Source: Anaerolineaceae bacterium
GTDB lineage: Bacteria > Chloroflexota > Anaerolineae > Anaerolineales > Anaerolineaceae
Direction of reading: 5' to 3'
DNA length: 34,468 nt
Assembly: GCA_018056725.1 (NCBI GenBank)
Contig: JAGPFF010000021.1
Span: forward strand, 1 to 34,468
A model generated the notes under the pieces. That model was given only the letters and a program-made list of their open reading frames with translations. It was not told where the DNA came from and ran no database searches. A program made the translations under genes and the position numbers. Positions 15,506 to 23,695 of this stretch are shown here, one piece after another. The first letter of the stretch is position 1. Each line of letters opens with the position of its first letter.

Positions 15506-16252
15506 ATGAGTGAAGCTGCAGAGACAATTAAGAAGGGGATTGATCTGGATCAGATTCAAGCCGGTGAGCGGGTGCGGGTACTGGTGATTGATGATGAACC
15601 GGATACGGTGACCCTTTTGAAGTTGATTTTTCAACGTGAAGGCTACGATGTTTCAGGCGCTTTGAGCGGAAATGAAGCGTTGAACAAACTTGCGGATATT
15701 AATCCATCCATCATTCTTCTTGATCTCATGATGCCGGAAATGGATGGCTGGGAAACCTTCAGCCGTATACGAGAAGTTTCAGATATTCCCGTGATTGTGA
15801 TCTCTGCGCTCAGCCAGACGGAGAATATTGTCAAATCCTTGCAGCTTGGCGTGGATGATTACGTCACGAAACCTTTTAACCAGGCTGAAGTGATCGCCCG
15901 CTGCCAGTCAGTGTTGCGCCGCACTGGTGGGAGGAAAGACATCAACCGCATCGTTTTGCCAGCAATTGAAATGGTGATTGATCTCACCACGCAGGAAGTT
16001 TTCTATCGTGGTAAGCGCATCCAACTAACCGGAAAAATGTTTGAAGTGATGCTTGTGCTGGCAAAAAATGCCCCCAAAGTGGTGACTTATGATGAAATTA
16101 CCACCCAAATTTGGAAAGAGACGGGGGATGAGGTACGCAACCGATTGAAATATCTGGTCTATCTTTTGCGCCAGGAGTTCAATAAAGTAGATGGCAAACA
16201 GGGAATCATTAAGAACATCGACCGGCTGGGTTACAAGCTGCAATCAGAATAA
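15506..16252 (+). CDS. OmpR-family response regulator 2
   Basis: 248 residues, paralogous to regulator 1. The receiver domain has IDDEPD at 28-33, the phospho-acceptor Asp73 in LLDLMMPEMDGWE and Lys122 in VTKPF. The DNA-binding domain repeats the IQLTGKMFEV and RNRLKYLVYLLRQEF segments of regulator 1 almost exactly, so the two may bind similar sites, while their receivers differ more. No kinase gene is adjacent. AAGGAGG at 15494-15500 fixes the ATG at 15506; the open frame upstream to 15434 runs through the leader hairpin and is not coding. A strong terminator follows the stop. Confidence 0.93.
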   Translation: MSEAAETIKKGIDLDQIQAGERVRVLVIDDEPDTVTLLKLIFQREGYDVSGALSGNEALNKLADINPSIILLDLMMPEMDGWETFSRIREVSDIPVIVISALSQTENIVKSLQLGVDDYVTKPFNQAEVIARCQSVLRRTGGRKDINRIVLPAIEMVIDLTTQEVFYRGKRIQLTGKMFEVMLVLAKNAPKVVTYDEITTQIWKETGDEVRNRLKYLVYLLRQEFNKVDGKQGIIKNIDRLGYKLQSE

Positions 16253-16275
16253 GCTCGCAACCTTCCTATCAACCT

Positions 16276-16309
16276 AAACGGGGAGTCAACCTCCCCGTTT
16301 TGCTTTCTT
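16276..16309 (+). terminator. Rho-independent terminator after response regulator 2
   Basis: A perfect 10-bp stem, AAACGGGGAG (16276-16285) with CTCCCCGTTT (16291-16300), a five-base loop and a T-rich tail TGCTTTCTTT. Confidence 0.9.
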
Positions 16310-16317
16310 TCAGCGGG

Positions 16318-16323
16318 TATAAT
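16318..16323 (+). promoter_or_regulatory. TATAAT -10 box of lipA
   Basis: A perfect TATAAT directly after the terminator. Transcription from it would begin near 16330, leaving a leader of about ten bases that just includes the GGAG ribosome-binding site before the ATG at 16340. There is no good -35. Confidence 0.5.
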
Positions 16324-16339
16324 AGCCGCAGGAGACCAT

Positions 16340-17269
16340 ATGCCTGATCAACCGACCCGAGACCGAATTAATCCCAGCCCTGCAAGCCCCAGACCGCTGC
16401 GCCGCCCTGAGTGGATAAAGGTACGCGCGCCTTCAGGGGAAGGGGTTGATCAATTACAGGCGCTCATGCGCCAAACTTCACTGCATACGGTCTGCCAGGA
16501 AGCAGGTTGTCCAAATCTGGGGGAATGCTGGGGATCAGGCACGGCTACCTTCCTGATTCTGGGCGACGTTTGTACCCGTTCATGCCGATTTTGCGATGTA
16601 AAACACGGTCGACCGGAGCCGATTGATTGGGAGGAACCGGAAAGGGTTGCCCAGGCTGTAAAAGTATTAAACCTGAAACACGCGGTGATCACGTCAGTGA
16701 ATCGGGATGAAAGAGAGGATGGCGGCGCGCCAATTTTCGCAGCCGTCATCCGACGCATTCGTGAACTTCAGCCTGATTGTTCGGTAGAAGTCCTGATTCC
16801 GGACTTCAAAGCCAGTCGGGATGCGCTAAAAATTGTGATGGATGCCCGTCCGGAGATTCTCAACCATAATGTGGAGACCGTGCCCTCCTTATTCAAACGG
16901 GTCCAGCCGCAGGATCACTATGAATGGTCGGAAGCCGTGTTGAGAAATGCCAAAGAGCTCGATCCAGAAGTCTTAACCAAATCCGGCATTATGCTGGGTT
17001 TGGGGGAAACCATGCACGAAATAAAAGCAGTCATGCGTGACTTGCGCAGTTGGGGTGTTGATATTCTAACCATCGGGCAATACCTTCAACCCAGTCGCCG
17101 GCACTTGCCAATCGAGCGTTACTATACGCTGGAGGAATTTGCCGAGTTGAAACAATATGGTGAAAAACTGGGTTTTGGCTGGGTGGAAAGCGCTCCACTG
17201 GTACGATCTTCCTACCACGCTGTGGAGCAGGTACGCGCCCTCAGCCACCTACGCCCTGCTGTGCCTTGA
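16340..17269 (+). CDS. lipA: Lipoyl synthase
   Basis: 309 residues, normal length. It is a radical-SAM enzyme that inserts two sulfur atoms into protein-bound octanoyl chains. The auxiliary cluster cysteines Cys52, Cys57 and Cys63 ([12 protein letters not shown]) and the radical-SAM cysteines Cys78, Cys82 and Cys85 (CTRSCRFC) are all present, as is the C-terminal RSSYHA motif whose serine binds the auxiliary cluster. The usual TSVDRDD segment reads [10 protein letters not shown] here, a mild variation. GGAG upstream fits the ATG at 16340. It is transcribed alone: no lipB or lipoate-dependent dehydrogenase gene is in the window. It converges on the nucleoside phosphorylase gene with 17 bases between the stops. 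Confidence 0.97.
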   Translation: MPDQPTRDRINPSPASPRPLRRPEWIKVRAPSGEGVDQLQALMRQTSLHTVCQEAGCPNLGECWGSGTATFLILGDVCTRSCRFCDVKHGRPEPIDWEEPERVAQAVKVLNLKHAVITSVNRDEREDGGAPIFAAVIRRIRELQPDCSVEVLIPDFKASRDALKIVMDARPEILNHNVETVPSLFKRVQPQDHYEWSEAVLRNAKELDPEVLTKSGIMLGLGETMHEIKAVMRDLRSWGVDILTIGQYLQPSRRHLPIERYYTLEEFAELKQYGEKLGFGWVESAPLVRSSYHAVEQVRALSHLRPAVP

Positions 17270-17286
17270 TTTTGGTTCTAAACAGG

Positions 17287-18051
17287 CTACAGGTGCTGCA
17301 CCGCATGCACTGCCAGATCAAAGAGTAAGCGGCGGGAATCAGAACGACCTACCCAGGCTCGTGAATCCCAGCCATCGGGATGGACAAGGTCTCCGCCGTA
17401 AACGATTTGCCCCAGCTTGATATCTCGAAACTGAGCTACGGCAAAGAATGCTGCGGCTTCCATTTCAACTACTTCACAACCTTCTTCCATCCTCAACTTG
17501 CGTTTCCCCGGGGTCTCCCGATAAAAAGCATCAGTTGTCCAGCTGGTTCCCTTGCGGTAAGGAACATCAAGTTCCTGACAGGCAGATTCGATCGCTCGCA
17601 CCGCAGCCGGATGAGGTTTAACCTCACGGGAGGGTGGAAGGTAATGATAAGAAGTTCCTTCATCTCGGATGGCAGCAGTGAGAATTACCGGCGTTCCAGG
17701 ATCAATCTTGCGATCCAGCACGCCGCATCCGCCACAAACGATATATTTCGTTACCCCGATCGAAATCAATTCCTCTAAAAAAGCAGCTGCCAGCGGTGCC
17801 CCAATGCCAGGGTGAAAAACGGTAACAGGTTCGCTGTCATGAGTGTATTGGTAAACGGCGTGTTTTCCAATTTCTGATCGAAGATAACCAATCACAGTCA
17901 ATTGATTGAGTGAAACCAACTCGTTGATCACATCCTGAAAAAAACACAATACGCCGCGAGAAGGAACTCTTGATGCAAAATCAAGCGCAAAGGGATCCGG
18001 CATGGTGATAGAACTGCAGTCCTCATCGAATTCAAGGATTGGATAGCTCAT
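17287..18051 (-). CDS. Nucleoside phosphorylase family protein
   Basis: 254 residues of the PNP/UDP phosphorylase fold. Seen: GIGAPLAAAFLEELISIGVTKYI with the phosphate- and sugar-side glycine pattern, GGCGVLD, RDEGTSYHY, TSWTTDAFYRE, and VVEMEAAAFFAVAQF with the Met-Glu pair that binds ribose. It cleaves a nucleoside with phosphate to base and (deoxy)ribose-1-phosphate; which base is unclear. The late purine-site region reads GGDLVHPDGWDSR, which I cannot assign to a known specificity. Its ATG follows the stop of the AlkD-like gene by three bases, so the two are co-transcribed. Confidence 0.88.
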   Translation of the reverse strand: MSYPILEFDEDCSSITMPDPFALDFASRVPSRGVLCFFQDVINELVSLNQLTVIGYLRSEIGKHAVYQYTHDSEPVTVFHPGIGAPLAAAFLEELISIGVTKYIVCGGCGVLDRKIDPGTPVILTAAIRDEGTSYHYLPPSREVKPHPAAVRAIESACQELDVPYRKGTSWTTDAFYRETPGKRKLRMEEGCEVVEMEAAAFFAVAQFRDIKLGQIVYGGDLVHPDGWDSRAWVGRSDSRRLLFDLAVHAVQHL

Positions 18052-18054
18052 GCG

Positions 18055-18744
18055 TTAATTGATCTCCTTCTTCTCGGCTCCAAATTTGTGTTCAAATTCT
18101 CGTAAAGCATCACGCCCCACCCACCTTGCAGTGGGATTATCGCTTTCAGCCAGTCTCTGCGCACAAGCGACTGCCTGCTGGCGCAAGCCTGCCCGCTTCT
18201 TGCCGATGTTGCGTAGTGACCAATTTACCGCCTTCTTCACAAAGTTACGCTCATCGCTGGCATACTCTTCAATCAGCGGGAAAAAAGCAGCTAGCGTAGG
18301 ATCGGAGTACTGATTCCCGTGCCAGGCGATTGCCGCAAGGGTGGAAAAAGCCGCCCGGCGGATAAATTCCTCTTCCTGATGTGCCCAAACGGGTATTAAG
18401 TCCAGAACATCCCCGGCGTTGGAAAAAAGATTATTGGTTACCTGATCACAAAGATCCCAGGAATCGAAGTCTCTCACCCAACGGTTCATTTGTTCCACGG
18501 TAACAAGGTGCGGGTCGTCCACCAATGATGCCAACAGACGGGCGTCGTGAATACCTGAAGCCCACAACTGGGCGGCAAGGTCGTGATCCCGCACACCACG
18601 GGCTAACTTGCGCAGGTTTTCGATAGAAATACCCAGCATCTGATCACCGCGAATGCCGAAGCGGCGCTGACCGGCGATATTGACCGGATTCTCAAGCGCC
18701 ACAAGCTGATCCATGATCTCCGTAAAGGAAATCTTACGGTTCAT
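18055..18744 (-). CDS. DNA alkylation repair protein, AlkD-like
   Basis: 229 residues, all-helical HEAT-like repeats. The match to AlkD glycosylases is in FGIRGDQMLGISIENLRKLA near the start, the WDLCD motif at 96-100 (the WDxxD pattern that includes the catalytic aspartate of Bacillus cereus AlkD), EEFIRRAAFSTLA, and NFVKKAVNWSLRNIGKK. AlkD removes positively charged N7- and N3-alkylated purines from DNA. The frame has an upstream TTG at 18759, but I chose the ATG at 18744. The start overlaps the end of the DNA methyltransferase gene by 11 bases, so the two are translationally linked, and the nucleoside phosphorylase follows after three bases. Confidence 0.88.
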   Translation of the reverse strand: MNRKISFTEIMDQLVALENPVNIAGQRRFGIRGDQMLGISIENLRKLARGVRDHDLAAQLWASGIHDARLLASLVDDPHLVTVEQMNRWVRDFDSWDLCDQVTNNLFSNAGDVLDLIPVWAHQEEEFIRRAAFSTLAAIAWHGNQYSDPTLAAFFPLIEEYASDERNFVKKAVNWSLRNIGKKRAGLRQQAVACAQRLAESDNPTARWVGRDALREFEHKFGAEKKEIN

Positions 18745-19579
18745 AATTAATCCATTCAATTCCCGTCACCCCGCGAAAGCGCTGCGCCATGACTTCCAAT
18801 GCCTGAGGGTTGTCATCCACCAGAATGAACCTGCGACCCAGTTCAAGGCAGGCTGCGCCGGTGGAGCCGCTACCGGCAAAGAAATCCAGTACGGTGTCGC
18901 CAGGATGGGAGGACGCCTGGATGATACGCCGTAGAATTCCCAAAGGTTTTTGGGTCGGATAACCGGTTCTTTCCTTCCCATTGGTTGGGACGATGGTATG
19001 CCACCAGGTATCGGTTGGAATCTTCCCGCGCGCGGCTTTTTCCGGTCCTACCAAACCTGGTGCCATGTAGGGAATCCTTTCTATATCGGCATAATTAAAT
19101 ACATAATTTTCCGGGTTTTTCGCATACCATAAGATATTATCGTGCTTTGGGGGCCATTTCTTTTTCGTCCGGGCGCCATAATCATAAGCCCAGATGATTT
19201 CATTAAGAAAGCTCTCCCGTCCGAAGAGTTGGTCAAGGAGAATCTTGCAATAATGCACTTCACGGTAATCGATATGAAAATATAGACTCCCAAAGGGGGT
19301 CAGCACTCGATGGGCTTCCACCAGGCGGGGTTCAATGAAAGCCATAAAATCATCAAACAGGTCCATGTAAGAGAACGAACCGAGTTTGATCGTTTCATAG
19401 CGCTTGCCTTTAAAACCCACCCTGTCTCCATGCTCTGATTGAGAAGTGCGGAGTTGAGTATGTGCCTGTTTTTTCCCGGTGTTGAAAGGTGGGTCAATAT
19501 AAATCAGATCCGCGCTCTCATCTGGCAAGGCGCGTAAGAATTCCAGATTATCGCCAAAATAAATTTGATGGGGAAGCAT
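18734..19579 (-). CDS. Orphan DNA methyltransferase, beta class (N6-adenine or N4-cytosine)
   Basis: 281 residues. The catalytic motif IV (IDPPFNTG at 28-35) comes before the SAM-binding motif I (LDFFAGSGSTGAA at 231-243), which is the beta-class order; between them lie SFLNEIIWAYDYG, HDNILWYAKNP and GYPTQKP, the usual conserved blocks, with a short recognition region near 165-200. DPPF is compatible with adenine methylation, but base and site cannot be read. No restriction enzyme or specificity subunit is nearby, so it looks like a solitary methylase. Upstream in-frame codons to 19696 lie inside the preceding gene; I chose the ATG at 19579 because the family begins a few residues before the YFGDNLEFL motif. 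It follows yjbQ by 28 bases. Confidence 0.9.
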   Translation of the reverse strand: MLPHQIYFGDNLEFLRALPDESADLIYIDPPFNTGKKQAHTQLRTSQSEHGDRVGFKGKRYETIKLGSFSYMDLFDDFMAFIEPRLVEAHRVLTPFGSLYFHIDYREVHYCKILLDQLFGRESFLNEIIWAYDYGARTKKKWPPKHDNILWYAKNPENYVFNYADIERIPYMAPGLVGPEKAARGKIPTDTWWHTIVPTNGKERTGYPTQKPLGILRRIIQASSHPGDTVLDFFAGSGSTGAACLELGRRFILVDDNPQALEVMAQRFRGVTGIEWINYEP

Positions 19580-19607
19580 ACGCCACCGATCTCCGTGATT
19601 ACCTGTC

Positions 19608-20027
19608 TTATTCTCCGATGATCTTGACCAGCACTCGTTTTGGGCGCCGTCCATCGAATTCGGCATAAAAGATCTGTTCCCAGGTGCCAAAATCAAGCTT
19701 CCCGTTGGTCACCGCTACCACCACTTCCCGACCCATCAACTGACGTTTGATGTGGGCATCAGCATTATCTTCGCCGGTGTCATTATGCCGGTATTGACGG
19801 ACAGGGTCATGCGGTGCCAGTTTCTCCAGCCAGGTTTCATAATCCTGATGGAGACCGGATTCATCATCGTTAATAAAAACCGAAGCGGTGATATGCATCG
19901 GATTGACCAGTACAAGACCTTCCATAATGCCACTCTCGCGCAGGCAGGCATTTACCTGGGGGGTAATGTTCACAAATCCCCGGCGTGTTGGAACGTTCAT
20001 CACCAATTCTTTGCGATAACTTTTCAT
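19608..20027 (-). CDS. YjbQ/UPF0047 family (secondary thiamine-phosphate synthase enzyme)
   Basis: 139 residues, the full family length. The family blocks are complete: [18 protein letters not shown] at about 45-62, [22 protein letters not shown], and [19 protein letters not shown] near the end, with conserved His, Asp and Glu residues. Some members can partly replace thiamine-phosphate synthase in E. coli, hence the name, but the physiological role is not known. It is the first gene of a minus-strand run with the DNA methyltransferase, AlkD-like protein and nucleoside phosphorylase. GGGAG lies about ten bases before the ATG. Confidence 0.93.
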   Translation of the reverse strand: MKSYRKELVMNVPTRRGFVNITPQVNACLRESGIMEGLVLVNPMHITASVFINDDESGLHQDYETWLEKLAPHDPVRQYRHNDTGEDNADAHIKRQLMGREVVVAVTNGKLDFGTWEQIFYAEFDGRRPKRVLVKIIGE

Positions 20028-20084
20028 CCTGCTTGTATCTCCCTTACAGCCTGATTTTAGCCTGAAAGGACGAATCCTGCCGGG

Positions 20085-20119
20085 TGTAATTAAACAGCAG
20101 AGCGCCTGACGGCGCTCTG
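20085..20119 (-). terminator. Hairpin terminator of the lipoprotein gene
   Basis: CAGAGCGCC (20098-20106) pairs with GGCGCTCTG (20111-20119) over a four-base loop. On the minus strand it is followed by CTGTTTAATTA, a weak U-tract, which fits termination of the lipoprotein gene ending at 20142. Confidence 0.65.
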
Positions 20120-20141
20120 AAAATCATATTATTCGTTCGGA

Positions 20142-21110
20142 TTACTGCGCCGGGTTCTCCCAAATTTTCATTTCATCGAATTTAACGGTGTATTTGGGTG
20201 TCGAAACCGAGCGCACGAAGGTGCCGAAGAAACCCGCCGAGAAGCTGGAATCGCTGGCTTCTCCCTGTGGGACGCCATTCATGTATAAGGTGAACTTCTT
20301 ACCCACCACCATCACGCCCAGGCGGTTTACTTGATTGGCACCCTTATGAATATCCGGAGATTCTTTCCAATTAATCAGAATTTCAGCTTCCCCTTTTGGT
20401 TTGATGTTTCCGTTCCACTTCCAAAGCCGCAGATAGCCATCACAGGTGACTTCGTACAAATAGCCCTGCGTGGGTTCCTTAAACACGGGCACGCGGAAGA
20501 TGATGCCGTAGGAGTCCTTATCAGCACAGGCGGCAGAATTGACGGTGAGTTCGATGTAACTGTTGGTTTGCTGGGCAACCATTGGCAGGCGCCATCCTGC
20601 CATGGAAGTTAAGCCAGTCATCTCCATATAACCATCTTTGAAAGAGACTGTTAAATAACTATCCGATCCGGTTGGCCAGGACCAGTTTTCATAACTTTCG
20701 AATGAATCGCTGGTACTGGGTTTGCCCAGCTTGAGGATGGGATCAGTATCAGGAACTTCGAGCGTAGAGGTTGGGGACGCAGTTGTGGTGGTATCTGGAG
20801 TCGGTGATCCTCCGGATGGAGTTTCGGCTACGGCAGGTTCCGTTGCGGTTTCCCCTGGCTCTTCAGTAACTACCACCGGTGTTTCCTGTTCCGGGGTTTT
20901 TGTGGGCTCAGGCACAGCGGAAGTTGGTGTGGGGGTTGGCGGAAATACAATTTCTGCGGTCGGTGTGGTCATGGTTGAAAGCAACTCTGCGACCCGCGTT
21001 GCCATCTCCGCATCAGATACCTGATCATTGTTACCACTGAGAGGGAAATTGCCGCAGGCGGTGAGAGTCAGCATCAAAACGAGTAGGACTGGAAGGATTT
21101 TTCTCATCAT
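20142..21110 (-). CDS. Lipoprotein with Thr/Pro-rich linker and a LamG/DUF1080-like domain
   Basis: 322 residues. A signal peptide of about 18 residues ends in the lipobox LTAC (Cys19), so the mature protein is lipid-anchored. Residues about 48-125 are a low-complexity linker of Thr, Pro, Glu and Val, and the rest (about 130-322) has the strand pattern of a concanavalin-like beta-sandwich: WSWPTGSDSYLTVSFKDGYM, YGIIFRVP, YLYEVTCDGYLRLWKW, NRLGVMVVGKKFTLYMNG. Such domains often bind carbohydrate, but the ligand here is unknown. Two Met codons start the frame; AGGAG is better spaced for the second (21107). It lies 34 bases after the adenosine-specific kinase gene. Confidence 0.8.
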   Translation of the reverse strand: MMRKILPVLLVLMLTLTACGNFPLSGNNDQVSDAEMATRVAELLSTMTTPTAEIVFPPTPTPTSAVPEPTKTPEQETPVVVTEEPGETATEPAVAETPSGGSPTPDTTTTASPTSTLEVPDTDPILKLGKPSTSDSFESYENWSWPTGSDSYLTVSFKDGYMEMTGLTSMAGWRLPMVAQQTNSYIELTVNSAACADKDSYGIIFRVPVFKEPTQGYLYEVTCDGYLRLWKWNGNIKPKGEAEILINWKESPDIHKGANQVNRLGVMVVGKKFTLYMNGVPQGEASDSSFSAGFFGTFVRSVSTPKYTVKFDEMKIWENPAQ

Positions 21111-21144
21111 AGACTCCTATTAAATCGGATGGAGTTTGTAAAAC

Positions 21145-21633
21145 TCACCCAGCTTTATAACCGATCTTGCGCAGAAAATCCTTGCGCCATTTCACATCTG
21201 CCTCTGTTTCAAATCCTTTGGGCTTTTCCCCTTCAACCACACCCATAATGCCCCGTCCACGACCGTTATCATAGATAATGACATCTGTCTCATTCGCCGT
21301 TGCGCAAAACACGGAACACACCTCGGGGATATTTTTAATCGTATTCAGCACATTGATGGGGAAAAATCCGTCACCAAGGAAGAGAATAAAACTATGTCCG
21401 GCACTGATGCGCATGGCGTTCCGGCAGGCGAGATCAGTCAATCCATCATCCGTTCCTGTGGAACGAATCAGGCAGGCACCTGAGGCTTCACAAAATGCCA
21501 GCCCAAATTTGATCCCTGGTACCGTAGTGACGAGGGCTTCGTGAATGTCCTCCACGGTCTTTATAAAGTGGGATTGACCAAGAATAAAATTGGTATTTTC
21601 AGGTTTCTCGATCCTGATACTTTCAAATTCCAT
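21145..21633 (-). CDS. Adenosine-specific kinase family protein (PF04008)
   Basis: 162 residues, full length for the family. The segments ENTNFILGQSHFIKTVEDI, GIKFGLAFCEASGACLIR and NAMRISAGHSFILFLGDGFFP, followed by FCATAN and GVVEGEKPKG, are the conserved blocks of a small archaeal and bacterial family; an archaeal member was reported to bind adenosine, hence the name. Phosphorylation activity in this organism is inference. AGGAAAGGAGCAGGTG precedes the ATG, a strong ribosome-binding site. The gene is divergent from the RNase Z gene, with 150 bases between their starts. Confidence 0.88.
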   Translation of the reverse strand: MEFESIRIEKPENTNFILGQSHFIKTVEDIHEALVTTVPGIKFGLAFCEASGACLIRSTGTDDGLTDLACRNAMRISAGHSFILFLGDGFFPINVLNTIKNIPEVCSVFCATANETDVIIYDNGRGRGIMGVVEGEKPKGFETEADVKWRKDFLRKIGYKAG

Positions 21634-21783
21634 TCACCTGCTCCTTTCCTGCGGTTTGAACACCAGCGATCAAAGGATAGAAATCGTCCTTTTATGATTG
21701 CAATCTTCGTGCCATTTATCCTTCGATGCCAGAACTGCAAACTAGAGTAAAATTAGGGGACAATCTGAAAGGACACCCTACCT

Positions 21784-22731
21784 TTGTTTGAAATCATCTT
21801 TCTCGGCACCTCAGCTTCCGCACCCTCCCCGAAACGCAATCTACCCTCCTACCTCGTTCAGCATGATGAATATCGCTTTTTAGTTGACTGTGGCGAAGGC
21901 ACACAGCGCCAGATTTTGCAATCAGGCATTGGTTTCAAGCGGCTCAATCGAATTTTGATTACACATGGTCATCTTGACCATATCCTCGGCTTGGGCGGGT
22001 TGCTTTCCACCTTTATGCGCTGGGAAAGCATTGATCAGCTGGATATTTATGGTGGCGCGAATGCTCTCGATCGGATCAGTGACTTGATCAACAATGTGGT
22101 GTTGCGCGGTGCCCGTCCACCGATGCCTGTCAACCTTGTGACGGTAAAACCGGGGGTGATTTTTGAGGCGGAGGATTTTACCCTCAGTGCGTTCGCCGTT
22201 AACCATCGTGGACCGGATTGCTACGGCTATCTTTTTGAAGAAAAAGGGCGACAACCCTTTCTGGCGGAAAAAGCCGAGTCTTTAGGCATTCCTCCCGGTC
22301 CTTTACGTGGCAAACTTGTTAATGGCGAAACGGTAACCTTGCCGGATGGGAAAGTAATTACTCCGGCTATGGTAACCGGTGAGTTCCGACCAGGCGTGCG
22401 CCTGGCAACCCTCGGTGACCTTGGAGAAACAGAGACTCTGGAGGACGTGCTGCAGGGTGTGGACGGTTTGGTCATCGAGTCTACTTACCTTGAAACAGAA
22501 CGGGATCTGGCTCACCAGTTTTCGCATCTCACCGCCCGCCAGGCAGCCGAGTTCGCCAAAAGGATAGGTACCGGGCAGCTGATTTTGACACATCTGAGCC
22601 GCAGATACCGTGACAAGGATGTTTTTGCGGAAGCTCAAGCTGTCTTTGAAAATACTTTCGTCGCCCGTGATTTTGATACCTTCACGATTAAAAAGACCTC
22701 TGATGAATCCTCTCTAACTCCAACAGACTGA
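21784..22731 (+). CDS. rnz: Ribonuclease Z (tRNA 3' endonuclease)
   Basis: 315 residues, the short ElaC form. The N-terminus FEIIFLGTSASAPSPKRN, the VDCGEGTQRQ block and the zinc motif HGHLDH (His61, His63, Asp65, His66) are standard, as are FAVNHRGPDCYGY, the later aspartate in LGDLGETE, SHLTARQAAEFA, and LILTHLSRRY near the end. It cleaves the 3' trailer from tRNA precursors. The start is a TTG at 21784, placed by the family N-terminus and by AAAGGA about ten bases upstream; there is no ATG nearby. A weak TAAAAT at 21748-21753 could be its -10. A second metallo-beta-lactamase gene follows after 80 bases with its own promoter. Confidence 0.95.
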   Translation: MFEIIFLGTSASAPSPKRNLPSYLVQHDEYRFLVDCGEGTQRQILQSGIGFKRLNRILITHGHLDHILGLGGLLSTFMRWESIDQLDIYGGANALDRISDLINNVVLRGARPPMPVNLVTVKPGVIFEAEDFTLSAFAVNHRGPDCYGYLFEEKGRQPFLAEKAESLGIPPGPLRGKLVNGETVTLPDGKVITPAMVTGEFRPGVRLATLGDLGETETLEDVLQGVDGLVIESTYLETERDLAHQFSHLTARQAAEFAKRIGTGQLILTHLSRRYRDKDVFAEAQAVFENTFVARDFDTFTIKKTSDESSLTPTD

Positions 22732-22736
22732 TTTTT

Positions 22737-22765
22737 TTGACTTTTTAATTTTTTTATGCTATCCT
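22737..22765 (+). promoter_or_regulatory. Promoter of the MBL-fold gene
   Basis: TTGACT (22737-22742), a 17-base spacer and TATCCT (22760-22765) with an extended TG at 22757-22758. This is the best -35/-10 pair in the window and gives a leader of about 40 bases before the ATG at 22812. Confidence 0.65.
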
Positions 22766-22811
22766 AAATGGTTGAATGGCTTTAACCATATTTTGTATTT
22801 AGGATTTGACT

Positions 22812-23666
22812 ATGCATCGGGAACGTGTTTCAGATAATGTGTATTGGTTTCAAAGTGAGATTTACGCTCAGGTAACCGCTGGAGCTGTGACTGGTCCAAA
22901 TTGGGCGGTGGTGATTGACACTCTGGCTCTTCCTGAGGAATCACTTGAAATGCGGGCTTACATCGAGGAAACCCTCGGAGTGCCAGTGCGTTATGTGATC
23001 AATACACATTATCACGCCGATCACTGCTGGGGGAACTGTTTCTTTCCCGGGGCTACAGTCATTGCTCATTCGCTTGCACGCGCAGCAATGCAGCAAAAAG
23101 GGGAGGCAGCCCTGGAATCCATTAAGAAAGAAAACGCTGCTTTCCGCCAGGTAAAGATGGTGCTGCCCCATCTGACTTTCTCCGAAGGCAGTCTTACTTT
23201 GCGCGTAGGTAAAAAGACGCTCATTTGTTCGTCTGCCACCGGACACTCGGCAGATGGTATTTCCGTCCTGGTTGAGGAAGACCGTGTTTTATTCGCTGGC
23301 GATGCCTTTATGCCTTTGCCCTTTATGGTAGACGGCAATCCGGATGAAATTGCCGCTACGATCAAACGGATTGGCAAGATGGGGCTGGAGAACATCATTC
23401 AAGGGCATGGGGATATTATTCTACGCGGTGAGATTGAAGAGGCGACCCGTTCCAACCTGGCATATATCAGTGCTGTTCGAAAGAGCGTCCGTGCCGCGGC
23501 GAAAAAGCGCAATCCTATTGAGGCTTTGGGGGAGATTGATATTGAATCCTGCGGGAAGAGCCGGGTTACCTTGGGTGGGGTAGGCGTGGATTTGCACAGG
23601 CGCAATGTGGTTTATCTATATAAAACTCTATCCGCGGACGATCTTTCAACCGAGTCAGGCAGCTGA
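22812..23666 (+). CDS. MBL fold metallo-hydrolase
   Basis: 284 residues. Metal-binding motif HYHADH (His66, His68, Asp70, His71), GHSADG for the third histidine, GDAFMP for the bridging aspartate and GHGD for the last histidine: a complete two-zinc metallo-beta-lactamase site. The C-terminal 80 residues are helical and basic (RKSVRAAAKKR). The specific reaction is not clear; it is closer to the broad glyoxalase-II-like group than to RNase Z. AGGA seven bases upstream fits the ATG at 22812; a TTG two codons earlier is less likely. Despite the neighbouring RNase Z it shows no tRNA-processing exosite and I would not link the two by function. Confidence 0.88.
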   Translation: MHRERVSDNVYWFQSEIYAQVTAGAVTGPNWAVVIDTLALPEESLEMRAYIEETLGVPVRYVINTHYHADHCWGNCFFPGATVIAHSLARAAMQQKGEAALESIKKENAAFRQVKMVLPHLTFSEGSLTLRVGKKTLICSSATGHSADGISVLVEEDRVLFAGDAFMPLPFMVDGNPDEIAATIKRIGKMGLENIIQGHGDIILRGEIEEATRSNLAYISAVRKSVRAAAKKRNPIEALGEIDIESCGKSRVTLGGVGVDLHRRNVVYLYKTLSADDLSTESGS

Positions 23667-23695
23667 GTTCTTTAGTTTCCCACCCTAGAGATTTG

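Noticed and set aside
18734..19579. Restriction-modification system
   Set aside because: No endonuclease or specificity subunit next to the methyltransferase; neighbours are AlkD-like and YjbQ genes.
20722..21024. Plus-strand open frame rich in Gly, Val and Ser
   Set aside because: It is the antisense image of the Thr/Pro-rich linker in the lipoprotein gene; low complexity, no ribosome-binding site.
21784..23666. RNase Z and the following MBL-fold gene as a functional pair
   Set aside because: The second gene has its own strong promoter and lacks RNase Z features; adjacency alone is weak evidence.
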